A stretch of DNA of 64,000 nucleotides from an uncultured Eubacterium sp. (GTDB taxonomy: Bacteria > Bacillota > Clostridia > Lachnospirales > Lachnospiraceae), in NCBI GenBank assembly GCA_910577225.1, contig CAJTMV010000002.1, positions 124,001 to 188,000 of the forward strand, written 5' to 3'. A program made the position numbers and the translations under genes. A model generated the notes under the pieces. That model saw only the letters and a list, made by a program, of their open reading frames with translations, was not told where the DNA came from and made no database searches. This document shows, piece after piece, positions 8,115-16,551 of this stretch. How positions within the stretch are numbered: position 1 is the stretch's first letter; every line of letters begins with the position of its first letter.

Positions 8115-9353
8115 TTATTCTGAATACCGGATACGTTCCAGCACTTTCAGACACTGCTGCAGCTGCTCTCCTGACAGCTCGTCCCGCAGCGCATACAGCA
8201 TCTTATCTACGACCTTGCGTGCGCTTTCGTTTACCGTATCACGTATTTTTTCCTGATCTTCCTGTGGGAGTATTTCCATACCGCGTCTCGTACGCCAGCA
8301 GATTTCCTCTGCTGCCAGATGTCCGATCTGCTGGATTTTGGGAATCAGATCTCTGCACTCATACCAGCTTTGAAACTCTTTGATTCTCTGTTCCAGTATC
8401 TGCTCCGCCGCCTGTTTTTGCGCCAGAAATTCTTCCGCCGTCCTGTCATTTTGGAATCTGTCGATATCGTAGAGCGTAACGCCCGGAAGCTGCGCAATCT
8501 CTTCCTCCATATCGCGCGGTACTGCCAGATCGATATAAATCTGCTCTCTGACACTGCCTTCCATTGCCTGTGCCAGCGCATCTTTTCGAATCGTAAGATT
8601 GGGGCTGACCGTTGCAGAAACAATCAGGTCGCAGGAAGGAATGATCTCATACCGTTCCCCGTAATGAATCCGCTCGCATCCTTTTGGTATTTCCACCATT
8701 CCGCTTTTGTACTGACGTACGGTAACCGTCACAGACGCGCCCGCATTCCGCAGCGTTTCCGCCGCCAGCTTTCCCATTTTCCCGTTGCCGATGACAAGAC
8801 ATTTTTTTCCTTCCGGTGAAAATCCTTTCTGCCGGATATACGCAAGCGCACAATGTACCGCAGACATATCCGCATAGCCGGACATTGCTTTTGTCTTTAC
8901 CTCCTTGCCAGCCGTAACAGCCTGTCGAAACAGGACTTCCAGTACCGGATCGGTACAATACAGCTCTCTGGACTGTTTTACAGCTTCCCTGACCTGCGTT
9001 AAGATCTGATCCTCGCCAAGTATCCGCGATTTTAATCCTGCCGTCAGATAAAATAAATGTCGTACGGCCTCTTCCTGCCTGCGAATTTTAAAATAGGTAT
9101 CGTACGGATCCTCCAGACCGGAAAATGGCCCGACCTTTTTAAACAGCTCCAAAAGACTGCCGCTGTCTGTTTCCATGCTTGCGTACAGCTCCATGCGGTT
9201 ACAGGTGGACAGCAGCACGCACCCGTGAACCCCCTTCTGGCTGCTGATTTTCTGCAGTGCGCGCTCTGCCTGCAGGACAGTAAAGGAAAACTGTTCCCGT
9301 ATTTTTACTCCAGCCGTACTATGATCGATCCCTGTCATCTGTATGTCCGTCAT
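8115..9353 (-). CDS. hemA: Glutamyl-tRNA reductase
   Basis: A 412-residue enzyme that reduces glutamyl-tRNA to glutamate-1-semialdehyde with NADPH, the committed step of C5 tetrapyrrole synthesis. The catalytic cysteine is in VLLSTCNRMELY; GEDQILTQVREA and the Rossmann motif VIGNGKMGKLAAETL follow, and a C-terminal helical dimerisation domain completes it. The first ATG (9351-9353) overlaps the cobQ stop by 4 bp and has AGAGGGA upstream; an internal Met at residue 6 is the alternative start. The NADPH-binding loop has GNGKMG where GAGxMG is usual, a conservative change. Next gene in the operon is the precorrin-2 dehydrogenase. Confidence 0.95.
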   Translation of the reverse strand: MTDIQMTGIDHSTAGVKIREQFSFTVLQAERALQKISSQKGVHGCVLLSTCNRMELYASMETDSGSLLELFKKVGPFSGLEDPYDTYFKIRRQEEAVRHLFYLTAGLKSRILGEDQILTQVREAVKQSRELYCTDPVLEVLFRQAVTAGKEVKTKAMSGYADMSAVHCALAYIRQKGFSPEGKKCLVIGNGKMGKLAAETLRNAGASVTVTVRQYKSGMVEIPKGCERIHYGERYEIIPSCDLIVSATVSPNLTIRKDALAQAMEGSVREQIYIDLAVPRDMEEEIAQLPGVTLYDIDRFQNDRTAEEFLAQKQAAEQILEQRIKEFQSWYECRDLIPKIQQIGHLAAEEICWRTRRGMEILPQEDQEKIRDTVNESARKVVDKMLYALRDELSGEQLQQCLKVLERIRYSE

Positions 9354-10927
9354 GTCCCATTCCCTCTGTCTGACTGTATTTCGTCCGTTCGTTCCAATAT
9401 CCGGTATACGGCTTTCATATCCAGATGCTCGCGCAGCATATCGGCCAGCCGGTCAAACTGCGTCTCACGGTATTCTCTCCTTTTTTTCACCGACACCGGT
9501 TCCATTCGAATCCCCCGTCTGGCTGCCAGCGCGCATATCAGCGCCTCCACGATACCTTCCCCGTCAAATATTCCGTGTATGTAAGTGCCGTAAACCTGAT
9601 CCTGCTGCCATCCGTCCTTTTTCTGGCAAAACGTATGCTCCATCTTAAGCTCTGCAAAACGGTTATCTGCCGACAAATCCTGTCTGATCCATGACAGGCC
9701 CGGTACCGGCGTCGTCTGTCCCGTATGTATCTCATATCCTTCCAGAGGCATGCCGGACCATGCGCCAAGCGGCCCGTGCAGTTTTGCAAACGTACCGTGC
9801 ACTCTTGTACGTGTTTTCATATTGTCAAATACGGTCTCTACCGGAAGAATTCCAATGCCCCTGGCCCTTCCGCCTTCTTCGGTAAACATCGGATCGGATA
9901 ACGACTTGCCCAGCATCTGATAACCGCCGCAAATTCCCATAATGACAACGCCGTCTTCATGCCGCTTAAGCAGCGCGGATTCCAGTCCGGTTTCCCGCAG
10001 CCACTTTAAATCCGCCATCGTATTTTTTGTTCCCGGAAGGATAATCATATCCGGCTTGCCCAGCTCGTCCGCATGAAGCACATACTTTAGCTCGATCAGC
10101 GGCTGCGCCTCCAGAATCTGAAAATCCGCCAGGCAGCAGATTCTGGGCAGACGAATGACTGCGATTGTAACGACCGGCTGATTTTTCTTTACCTGATCCG
10201 ATCGAAAGCAGCCGTTTTTTTCGTCCGCTTCTCCCAGATCGATCTGTATATAAGGCGTCGCGCCGAAAACCGGCCGTTTGCTCTTTCGCTCCAGCACCCG
10301 GATTCCCGGCTGCAAAATACTTTTGTCACCGCGAAACCGATTGATAATCAATCCTTTGACGCGTGCCCGTTCCTGCTCTTCCAGCAAAAGGAGCGTACCC
10401 AGCAGCTGTGCAAACACCCCGCCTCTGTCAACGTCTCCAACCAGCAGTACGGGAGCGTCTGCCATCTCCGCCATTCCCATATTTACAATATCTTTTTGTC
10501 TCAGATTAATTTCCGCCGGAGAACCGGCGCCTTCGATGACCAGAATGTCATAGATTGCGTCCAGCTTTTGATATGACTTTTGGATTTTTGGTACCAGACT
10601 TTTTTTATAGGAAAAATATTCCTTCGCCGACATATTCCCATATGCCAGTCCATTTACAAATACCTGCGCATCGGTATCGCTCGTTGGTTTTAACAGCACC
10701 GGATTCATCTCCGCGGCAGGTATTACGCCTGCTGCCTGCGCCTGGACCGCCTGATCGACGCTCATTTCAAGTCCGTCGGATGTGAGATAAGAGCGCGCAG
10801 CCATATCCTGTGATTTAAACGGCGCCACAAGATAGCCATCCTGTTTAAAAATCCGGCATAACCCGGCTGCAATCAGACTTTTCCCGACACCCGACATCGT
10901 CCCCTGGATCATGATTGGCTTTGCCAT
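9350..10927 (-). CDS. cobQ: Cobyric acid synthase
   Basis: A 525-residue glutamine-dependent amidotransferase that amidates four carboxylates of adenosylcobyrinic acid diamide late in cobalamin synthesis. The N-terminal ATPase domain shows IQGTMSGVGKSLIAAGLCRI, a P-loop-like dethiobiotin-synthetase fold, then GDVDRGGVFAQLLGT and INRFRGDKSIL. The C-terminal glutaminase domain has the nucleophile in GICGGYQMLGKSL and the histidine in YIHGIFD. The segment PFKSQDMAARSYLT differs slightly from the usual PFKSQNMALNS. It overlaps cobD by 19 bp upstream and hemA by 4 bp downstream, so the corrinoid and tetrapyrrole genes are probably one transcript. Confidence 0.95.
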   Translation of the reverse strand: MAKPIMIQGTMSGVGKSLIAAGLCRIFKQDGYLVAPFKSQDMAARSYLTSDGLEMSVDQAVQAQAAGVIPAAEMNPVLLKPTSDTDAQVFVNGLAYGNMSAKEYFSYKKSLVPKIQKSYQKLDAIYDILVIEGAGSPAEINLRQKDIVNMGMAEMADAPVLLVGDVDRGGVFAQLLGTLLLLEEQERARVKGLIINRFRGDKSILQPGIRVLERKSKRPVFGATPYIQIDLGEADEKNGCFRSDQVKKNQPVVTIAVIRLPRICCLADFQILEAQPLIELKYVLHADELGKPDMIILPGTKNTMADLKWLRETGLESALLKRHEDGVVIMGICGGYQMLGKSLSDPMFTEEGGRARGIGILPVETVFDNMKTRTRVHGTFAKLHGPLGAWSGMPLEGYEIHTGQTTPVPGLSWIRQDLSADNRFAELKMEHTFCQKKDGWQQDQVYGTYIHGIFDGEGIVEALICALAARRGIRMEPVSVKKRREYRETQFDRLADMLREHLDMKAVYRILERTDEIQSDRGNGT

Positions 10928-11949
10928 TGCTCTAACACCCCGATCAGTTTTTCATTTTCTTCCCGTCCACGAACCGCAATTCTGTAATACCCCTGCGGCA
11001 TACCTTCAAAATTGCTGCAATCACGCAGCATAATTCCACGCATCATCGCAAACGCATGCAGCCCCGGGCGACTCTTAAAAAAGATAAAATTCGCTTCTCC
11101 TTTGCAGCATTCGATTCCTGTCTGTCGCAGCTGTTCCAGCAGCCATTCCCGCTCTTTTCCGGTTTCCTGCACCGTTTTTTGTATAAACGCATACTCTTTT
11201 GTACATGCAATCCCCGCTTTTTTCGCCACCGCAGATACGCTCCATGGCTGCAGCGTTCCCCGCAGCTTTTCAATCAGCTCCGTATCTGTGCACAGACCAT
11301 AACCCAGCCGGATTCCGGGCATCGCAAACATTTTTGTAAAATCTTTGACGATAAACAGCTTTTTATCTGCATCTTTTGCATGCATCGTGATCGTTTCCGC
11401 ATCTTTCACATAATCCAGACAGCATTCGTCCAGGATAAGCAGCGTATCCGTCTGCTCACAGCGTTTTAATACCTGATCGAAAAAGGAACGGTCATACAAT
11501 ACAGTCGTCGGATTATTGGGATTACAGCAAAAAACCAGATCCGTTTCCGATGTAATCTGCTGCAAAAACTCATCCAGAGAGATTCGAAATCCCTCTTCTT
11601 CCTTTGTATAGTAATATGCGATCTCACACTGGGCCATCGTAAGCGGACGCACATATTCTTCAAATCCCGGCGCGGGAAACAGCGCTTTTTTTGGCTTTAG
11701 AACCTGTGTCAGACTTTTTACAATCTCCGAGGCCCCATTGCAGCAAAATACATGCTCCGGATTTACACCCTCCCATTGTGCAATATGTTCTTCCAACGTA
11801 CCGCTTTGTTCCTGCGGATGCTGCGCTGCCGCTACAAGGCCGCTTCTGGCCGCCTGCATCACCAGATCCGGAATCCCCAGAAAATTAATATTTGCCGAAA
11901 AATCGATGCATGTATTTTGAAAAAAAACATTTCCTCCGTGCTGAAACAT
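10909..11949 (-). CDS. cobD: CobD-like threonine-phosphate decarboxylase
   Basis: A 346-residue fold-type I PLP enzyme of the histidinol-phosphate aminotransferase group. The opening HGGN...IDFSANINFLG is typical of CobD proteins, which make (R)-1-amino-2-propanol phosphate for the cobalamin nucleotide loop. Other landmarks are CNPNNPTTVLYD, ILDECCLDYV and the PLP lysine in IVKDFTKMFAMPGIRLGYG. Start ATG is preceded by GAAAGGAG. It overlaps cobQ by 19 bp. No cobalamin riboswitch could be recognised in the short stretch before it. Distinguishing decarboxylase from aminotransferase rests on the N-terminal motif and the cobQ context. Confidence 0.88.
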   Translation of the reverse strand: MFQHGGNVFFQNTCIDFSANINFLGIPDLVMQAARSGLVAAAQHPQEQSGTLEEHIAQWEGVNPEHVFCCNGASEIVKSLTQVLKPKKALFPAPGFEEYVRPLTMAQCEIAYYYTKEEEGFRISLDEFLQQITSETDLVFCCNPNNPTTVLYDRSFFDQVLKRCEQTDTLLILDECCLDYVKDAETITMHAKDADKKLFIVKDFTKMFAMPGIRLGYGLCTDTELIEKLRGTLQPWSVSAVAKKAGIACTKEYAFIQKTVQETGKEREWLLEQLRQTGIECCKGEANFIFFKSRPGLHAFAMMRGIMLRDCSNFEGMPQGYYRIAVRGREENEKLIGVLEQWQSQS

Positions 11950-11997
11950 CGTCTGCTCCTTTCTGCATGAGCCTGTTATAAAATACGGCCAGATTTT

Positions 11998-13830
11998 TTA
12001 ATGCGAATCCGCCATATTACCCAAAAAATCTGAAAGCGTCGTACTCAGCTGCTGCGGATCGATCGGTTTGGCCACATGGGCGTTCATACCTGCTTCCAGC
12101 GCTTCTTTCACATCTTCTGCAAACGCATTGGCGGTCATCGCGATAATTGGAATCCTCGCCGCATCCGGATGGTCTGATCTTCGAATTCTTCTTGTAGCGT
12201 CGTATCCGTTCATCACAGGCATCTGAACGTCCATAAGTATCGCGTCATACAGGCCTGACATGGAGCCTGTAAATTCCTCTACCGCAAGCTGGCCGTTTTC
12301 GACTACTTTACAGGACGCCTCCTGCATGGAAAGTATTTCGGTAAGTATTTCCGCATTTAATCCAACGTCCTCTGCCACAAGAAAATGTTTGCCTGCCAGA
12401 CGCTCAGACGCAGATTCGTTCTGTCCATCCGCCGGACTGTTCGTCTCCCAAAGCTGTTGTAGCCGCTCCCTGAAATTAGCGACAAAAAACGGCTTTGGCA
12501 AAAAGGCGTTAACACCGGCATCCAGCGCCTTGTGTTCAATATCGGACCACTCATAGGAGGTCAGCACAAGGATCGGCACGTCCTGAGAAATCAGACCGCG
12601 AATTTGTCTGGCTGTTTCGAGTCCGTCCATTTGCGGCATTTTCCAGTCGATCACAATCACATGATAGTCCTGCCGCTGCTCTGCTGCCTGTTTTACCATC
12701 CTTATGGCCTGCTCTCCCTGCACGGTATAATGGATCTGTACATTCGTATCGGTCATCAGATTTACAATATTCTGACATACTTCCAGCTCATCATCAACGA
12801 TCAGAATTTTGGAAATGCCGTGCTGTTCCCAGAATCTGGCATCCTTTTGTTTATCCGGTATGCGCAGATCCAGCTTTATCGTAAACGTACTGCCTTTCCC
12901 CGGCTCGCTCTCCACCCGAATCGTACCGTTCATCATTTCGATAATATTTTTCGTAATCGCCATGCCAAGTCCGGTTCCCTGCACTGTACGTGTCGTGTCA
13001 TTTTCTGCCCGTGTAAATGCGTCAAAGATCTTCTCACAGTATTCCCTGGTCATTCCATAGCCATTATCCTCTACGATAATCGTCAGATGCTCTACATCAT
13101 CCGCATCCTGTCCCGCGCCTTCTACCCGCAGCTGAATCTGTCCGCCTTCCTGCGTGTATTTGACCGCGTTGGACAACAGATTAATCAGCACCTGATTTAA
13201 CCGCATCTCATCTCCGAGCAGCTGCTCATGCAACAGCCCGCTGACAAGCACTTCAAACGTCTGATTTCTCGCATTCGTCTGCGGACGTATGACCGTATCT
13301 ACCGCGTTTACCATATCCGCCAGCTCAAATTCACTAATATTAAGTACCATCTTGCCGCTTTCTATCTTACTGATATCCAGCACGTCATTAATCAGACTAA
13401 GCAGATGCTGACCCGACGCCGTCACTTTGCGGGTGTATTCCCTGACTTTTGCCGGATTTTGCGCGTCGCGCATCAGCAATGCAGCAAATCCGATAATCGC
13501 GTTCATCGGCGTACGAATGTCGTGACTCATATTTGATAAAAACACTGATTTTGCCTTGTTCGCAGCCTCCGCAGATTCCAGAGCTGCCTCTGTCTGGCGG
13601 ATACGCTCTTCCAGCATGATTCTTTTTCTTTTTTCCTCTTTGCAAAAAGTATTTACATACCATGCACAGTCCGCCGTCATACATAAAAGAATCACAGTTA
13701 TTACCACGATACGTATTTCTATCCTGAAATTTTGGGTTAATCCAGCGATTCCTGCTACAAAAATGAAAAAAAAGACAATTCCGGCTGTCAGCGTCCGCTT
13801 TCTGTGAATTTTTTCTGTATTGTTGTCCAT
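11998..13830 (-). CDS. Membrane hybrid histidine kinase with two receiver domains
   Basis: A 610-residue sensor. Two adjacent membrane helices (about residues 14-31 and 40-60) with almost no extracytoplasmic loop are followed by a short coiled coil and HisKA with the phosphoacceptor His near residue 103 (SNMSHDIRTPMNAI). HATPase boxes follow: ILINLLSNAVKYT, VEDNGYGM and GTGLGMAITKNII. Receiver 1 (ILIVDDELEV, phosphoacceptor in VIDWKMPQMDG) and receiver 2 (VAEDVGLNAEI, AILMDVQMPVMNG, KPIDP) end the protein. Start: the ATG at 13828-13830 has AGGAG six bases upstream, better than the in-frame ATG nine codons earlier. No separate output regulator or HPt gene is adjacent, so the partner is unknown. 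The minimal sensor region suggests an intramembrane or intracellular cue. Confidence 0.92.
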   Translation of the reverse strand: MDNNTEKIHRKRTLTAGIVFFFIFVAGIAGLTQNFRIEIRIVVITVILLCMTADCAWYVNTFCKEEKRKRIMLEERIRQTEAALESAEAANKAKSVFLSNMSHDIRTPMNAIIGFAALLMRDAQNPAKVREYTRKVTASGQHLLSLINDVLDISKIESGKMVLNISEFELADMVNAVDTVIRPQTNARNQTFEVLVSGLLHEQLLGDEMRLNQVLINLLSNAVKYTQEGGQIQLRVEGAGQDADDVEHLTIIVEDNGYGMTREYCEKIFDAFTRAENDTTRTVQGTGLGMAITKNIIEMMNGTIRVESEPGKGSTFTIKLDLRIPDKQKDARFWEQHGISKILIVDDELEVCQNIVNLMTDTNVQIHYTVQGEQAIRMVKQAAEQRQDYHVIVIDWKMPQMDGLETARQIRGLISQDVPILVLTSYEWSDIEHKALDAGVNAFLPKPFFVANFRERLQQLWETNSPADGQNESASERLAGKHFLVAEDVGLNAEILTEILSMQEASCKVVENGQLAVEEFTGSMSGLYDAILMDVQMPVMNGYDATRRIRRSDHPDAARIPIIAMTANAFAEDVKEALEAGMNAHVAKPIDPQQLSTTLSDFLGNMADSH

Positions 13831-14001
13831 ATATTTCTCCTGACACTTATCCTGCATAAAAGTAACCGGCTTCTGTTTTTTTGAATAAAAAAAGCTTCAA
13901 GGAACATTCATGAATACTGCGCCTCAAAGTTCCGCATCAGAACCAGTGTACTGTACCAGCCTTCCAAATCCATACCATAGGTCTGTCAGCCAGTCTGTTA
14001 C

Positions 14002-14030
14002 ATTATACCATTCCTGTTTCTCAATATCAA
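14002..14030 (-). promoter_or_regulatory. Promoter of the hybrid kinase gene
   Basis: On the minus strand TTGATA (14025-14030) and TATAAT (14002-14007) are separated by exactly 17 bp, a near-consensus sigma-70-type promoter about 170 bp upstream of the kinase start. Confidence 0.7.
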
Positions 14031-14041
14031 GAGCCGCTCCC

Positions 14042-14070
14042 TTGATTTATTAATTTAATGATGCTAAAAT
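14042..14070 (+). promoter_or_regulatory. Promoter of malic enzyme
   Basis: TTGATT (14042-14047) and TAAAAT (14065-14070) are spaced by 17 bp and lie about 75 bp before the malic enzyme start. The promoter is divergent from the kinase promoter, with the two -35 boxes only 11 bp apart. Confidence 0.65.
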
Positions 14071-14146
14071 GTTAACTGTTCGGACAGGTCTGCGCTTTTC
14101 CTGCGCTGACCGTAAAAAAGCTATTTTACATAGAAAGGGGATCATT

Positions 14147-15298
14147 ATGGATCAGAAAGAAACAGCCATTCAAAAACATAAAGAATGGAATGGAAAATTA
14201 GAAACGGTCTCAAAAGCACCCGTTAAAAACAGCGAAGATCTTGCAATTGCCTATACGCCCGGTGTGGCGGAGCCTTGCAAACAGATCGCCGGGGATCCAT
14301 CCCTCGCTTATACTTATACGATCAAATCCAATACCGTAGCTGTCGTATCAGACGGAAGCGCCGTCCTTGGACTGGGCAATATCGGACCTTATGCCGCAAT
14401 GCCGGTCATGGAAGGCAAATGCGTGCTTTTTAAAGAATTTGCAAATATCAATGCGATGCCGATCTGTCTGGATACGCAGGATACGGAAGAAATTATACAA
14501 ACCGTAAAAAACATCGCGCCTGGTTTTGGCGGTATCAATCTGGAAGATATTTCTGCGCCGCGCTGTTTTGAAATCGAAACCAGACTCAAAGAAATGCTGG
14601 ATATACCGGTCTTCCATGACGACCAGCACGGAACCGCCATCGTCGTACTGGCAGGTATTATCAACGGCTTAAAAGTAACCGGAAAGCAAAAAGAAAACTG
14701 TAAAGTGGTTGTAAACGGCGCTGGTTCTGCCGGAATTGCGATTACAAAGCTGCTGCTTTCTTATGGATTTTTGCATATTACCATGTGCGACCGTCAGGGA
14801 ATTCTTGAAAAGGGCGATCCGAATCTGAACTGGATGCAGGAGGAAATGACTGCCGTTACCAACCCTGACCACGCCTGTGGGACACTTGCGGATGCCTTAA
14901 AGGGAGCCGATATTTTTATCGGCGTCTCAGCGCCCGGTATCGTAACGCAGGAAATGGCTGCCTCTATGAACAAAGACGCGATTTTGTTCGCAATGGCAAA
15001 TCCTGTGCCGGAAATTATGCCCGATGCCGCAAAAGCTGCCGGCGTACGGATCGTGGGAACCGGAAGAAGCGACTTCCCAAATCAGGTGAATAATGTCGCC
15101 GCTTTTCCGGGTATTTTCAAAGGCGCACTGGAAGGCCACGCCAGACAAATTACCGAAGAAATGAAGCTGGCCGCTGCGAAAGCCATCGCCGATCTTGTAT
15201 CCGACGAAGAACTATGTGACGAACATATTATGCCGCATGCCTTTGATCCTCGCATCGCGCAGGCAGTCAGTGAAGCGGTAAAAGCACATATCTGCTGA
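14147..15298 (+). CDS. Malic enzyme (oxaloacetate-decarboxylating)
   Basis: A 383-residue short-form malic enzyme converting malate to pyruvate and CO2 with reduction of NAD(P). Visible motifs are the Tyr-containing AIAYTPGVAEPC, SDGSAVLGLGNIGPYAAMPVMEGK, the metal-binding FGGINLEDISAPRCFEIE, HDDQHGTAIVVLAG and the nucleotide-binding VVNGAGSAGIAI. Start: the ATG at 14147 has GAAAGGGG upstream; the frame stays open 26 codons further upstream but without a ribosome-binding site. Cofactor choice (NAD or NADP) is not evident. It sits alone with DUF4364 downstream, 44 bp away. It fits a fermentative metabolism that also uses the PFOR encoded further right. Confidence 0.95.
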   Translation: MDQKETAIQKHKEWNGKLETVSKAPVKNSEDLAIAYTPGVAEPCKQIAGDPSLAYTYTIKSNTVAVVSDGSAVLGLGNIGPYAAMPVMEGKCVLFKEFANINAMPICLDTQDTEEIIQTVKNIAPGFGGINLEDISAPRCFEIETRLKEMLDIPVFHDDQHGTAIVVLAGIINGLKVTGKQKENCKVVVNGAGSAGIAITKLLLSYGFLHITMCDRQGILEKGDPNLNWMQEEMTAVTNPDHACGTLADALKGADIFIGVSAPGIVTQEMAASMNKDAILFAMANPVPEIMPDAAKAAGVRIVGTGRSDFPNQVNNVAAFPGIFKGALEGHARQITEEMKLAAAKAIADLVSDEELCDEHIMPHAFDPRIAQAVSEAVKAHIC

Positions 15299-15342
15299 CC
15301 GCAGTCTGTACCAGCCTCAAATGAATACCAGGAGGTAAGTTT

Positions 15343-15858
15343 ATGGCAGAGCCAATTACTTTATATAAATTAATGATACTATCGATGCTGGACCATTCTG
15401 AAGCTCCTTTGACCAATACGCTGCTCTCCGATTTTTTTCTTGGCAAGGAATATACGACTTATTTTACCTTGCAGGAAGCGCTGCATGAACTGGACGAGGC
15501 CCAGTTTATCCAGCAGGAAGCCTCTCATAATAACGTCCAGTATTCCATTACGCCGGCCGGCCAGGAATCGCTGCATTTTTTTGAGAACAAAATCAACTCG
15601 GAAATTCAGGCAGACATCAGACAGTACATTGCCGATAACAAGCTGCCGATTGCTGCGTCCGCGGCGGCAATTGCAGACTATTACATTACGCCGGAAAAAA
15701 AATACGCCGTCCACTGCCAGTTTCGGGAAAAAGGCATCCCGCAGCTGGACTTAACGCTCAACGTGCGTAACAAAGAACAGGCAGAGGCCATCTGCGCAAA
15801 CTGGAAAAAACAGACTGACGATATTTATATGCTGTTAATCGATCATCTGCTGAAATAA
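15343..15858 (+). CDS. DUF4364 family winged-helix protein
   Basis: A 171-residue protein beginning ITLYKLMILSMLDHSEAPLTN, characteristic of the DUF4364 family widespread in Clostridia. The first 80 residues have the look of a winged-helix DNA-binding domain (helices, then YSITPAGQESLHFF as the wing and last helix). The C-terminal half (KKYAVHCQFREKGIPQLDLTLNV) is an alpha/beta domain of unknown role. It resembles PadR-type regulators in plan but no ligand is known to me. GGAGG precedes the start. It is probably co-transcribed with malic enzyme and ends at a shared terminator. Confidence 0.85.
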   Translation: MAEPITLYKLMILSMLDHSEAPLTNTLLSDFFLGKEYTTYFTLQEALHELDEAQFIQQEASHNNVQYSITPAGQESLHFFENKINSEIQADIRQYIADNKLPIAASAAAIADYYITPEKKYAVHCQFREKGIPQLDLTLNVRNKEQAEAICANWKKQTDDIYMLLIDHLLK

Positions 15859-15865
15859 TAAAAAT

Positions 15866-15902
15866 AGCAGACCTGTCGCCGAACGGTTCCAACAGGTCTG
15901 CT
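15866..15902. terminator. Bidirectional terminator between convergent operons
   Basis: AGCAGACCTGT (15866-15876) pairs perfectly with ACAGGTCTGCT (15892-15902) around a 15-nt loop. It lies between the converging DUF4364 and flavin reductase genes and can serve both; the A/T flanks are modest. Confidence 0.7.
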
Positions 15903-15908
15903 TATGAA

Positions 15909-16511
15909 TTATGATTTTCTTTTTTTATGCTTTTTGTAAGCGGTCTTTTTAGCGCTTTTTACCGAATAGCCAAACGTTCCCAGCTTTCGGCCCAGCTCAA
16001 AATAGCTGCCATGCGCATATACCATAAGTCCGTCCTGCTCCAGATGAAGCCGTCCGGTTTCATCCAGCAGCGATTGTTCCACACCGACATTCACCACTTT
16101 TGCCAAAAACAAATCGTGACTGCCCAGGTGACTGATCTGCGTGACCCGGCACTCAATATTTACCGGACTTTCTGCAATCCCCGGACATTTTACTACCTGT
16201 GATCTGCATGGCGTTAAGCCGGTCTGCGCAAATTTATCCACCTGTGCGCCAGAACGCACGCCGCAGTAATCTGCCGCTTTTGTCAGTCTTTTTGTCGTAA
16301 GATTGATCACAAACTCGCCCGTATCCTGAATAATCGCATACGAATACCGTGTTTTCCGTATGGAAATGGATACCATTGCCGGATCGGAACATATGGTTCC
16401 TGTCCATGCAATCGTAATAATGTTCGGCTTTTCCCCTTCTCTCTGACAGCTGACCATAACGGCCGGAACCGGATACAGCATATTTCCCGGCTTCCAATAC
16501 TGCTTCGCCAT
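15909..16511 (-). CDS. Flavin reductase family protein (flavoredoxin-like)
   Basis: A 200-residue FMN-binding split-barrel protein. NMLYPVPAVMVSCQREGEKP, NIITIAWTGTICSDPAMVSISIRKTRYSY and FVINLTTKRLTKAADYCGVRSGAQVDKF follow the flavoredoxin/flavin reductase pattern; such proteins pass electrons from NAD(P)H or ferredoxin to flavin-dependent partners. The lysine-rich tail (KKTAYKKHKKRKS) is unusual and may bind nucleic acid or be a low-complexity end. Start ATG 16509-16511 is chosen because GGAGG sits 8 bp before it; the ATG two codons earlier would be too close. Last gene of an operon with the pyrophosphatase and the coiled-coil protein. Confidence 0.88.
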   Translation of the reverse strand: MAKQYWKPGNMLYPVPAVMVSCQREGEKPNIITIAWTGTICSDPAMVSISIRKTRYSYAIIQDTGEFVINLTTKRLTKAADYCGVRSGAQVDKFAQTGLTPCRSQVVKCPGIAESPVNIECRVTQISHLGSHDLFLAKVVNVGVEQSLLDETGRLHLEQDGLMVYAHGSYFELGRKLGTFGYSVKSAKKTAYKKHKKRKS

Positions 16512-16551
16512 TCGCATTTCCTCCTGTGCCAAATGTTATATCTATCTATAA

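Larger units (their letters stand above)
13831..14146. other. Divergent intergenic region, structured leader
   Basis: A 316-bp gene-free region between the hybrid kinase and malic enzyme. It holds one promoter for each side (listed separately). The kinase transcript would carry a leader of about 165 nt. In that leader the stretch 13893-13938 has complementary GGAAC/GTTCC arms close to a T-rich segment, so a weak attenuator is possible. I recognise no known riboswitch class. Confidence 0.5.

Noticed and set aside
11950..11997. Cobalamin riboswitch before cobD-cobQ
   Set aside because: The gap is only 48 bp and holds no B12-box-like sequence or room for the structure.
12532..13200. 222-codon plus-strand ORF opposite the hybrid kinase
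   Set aside because: Antisense shadow of conserved receiver and HATPase sequence; no family features.
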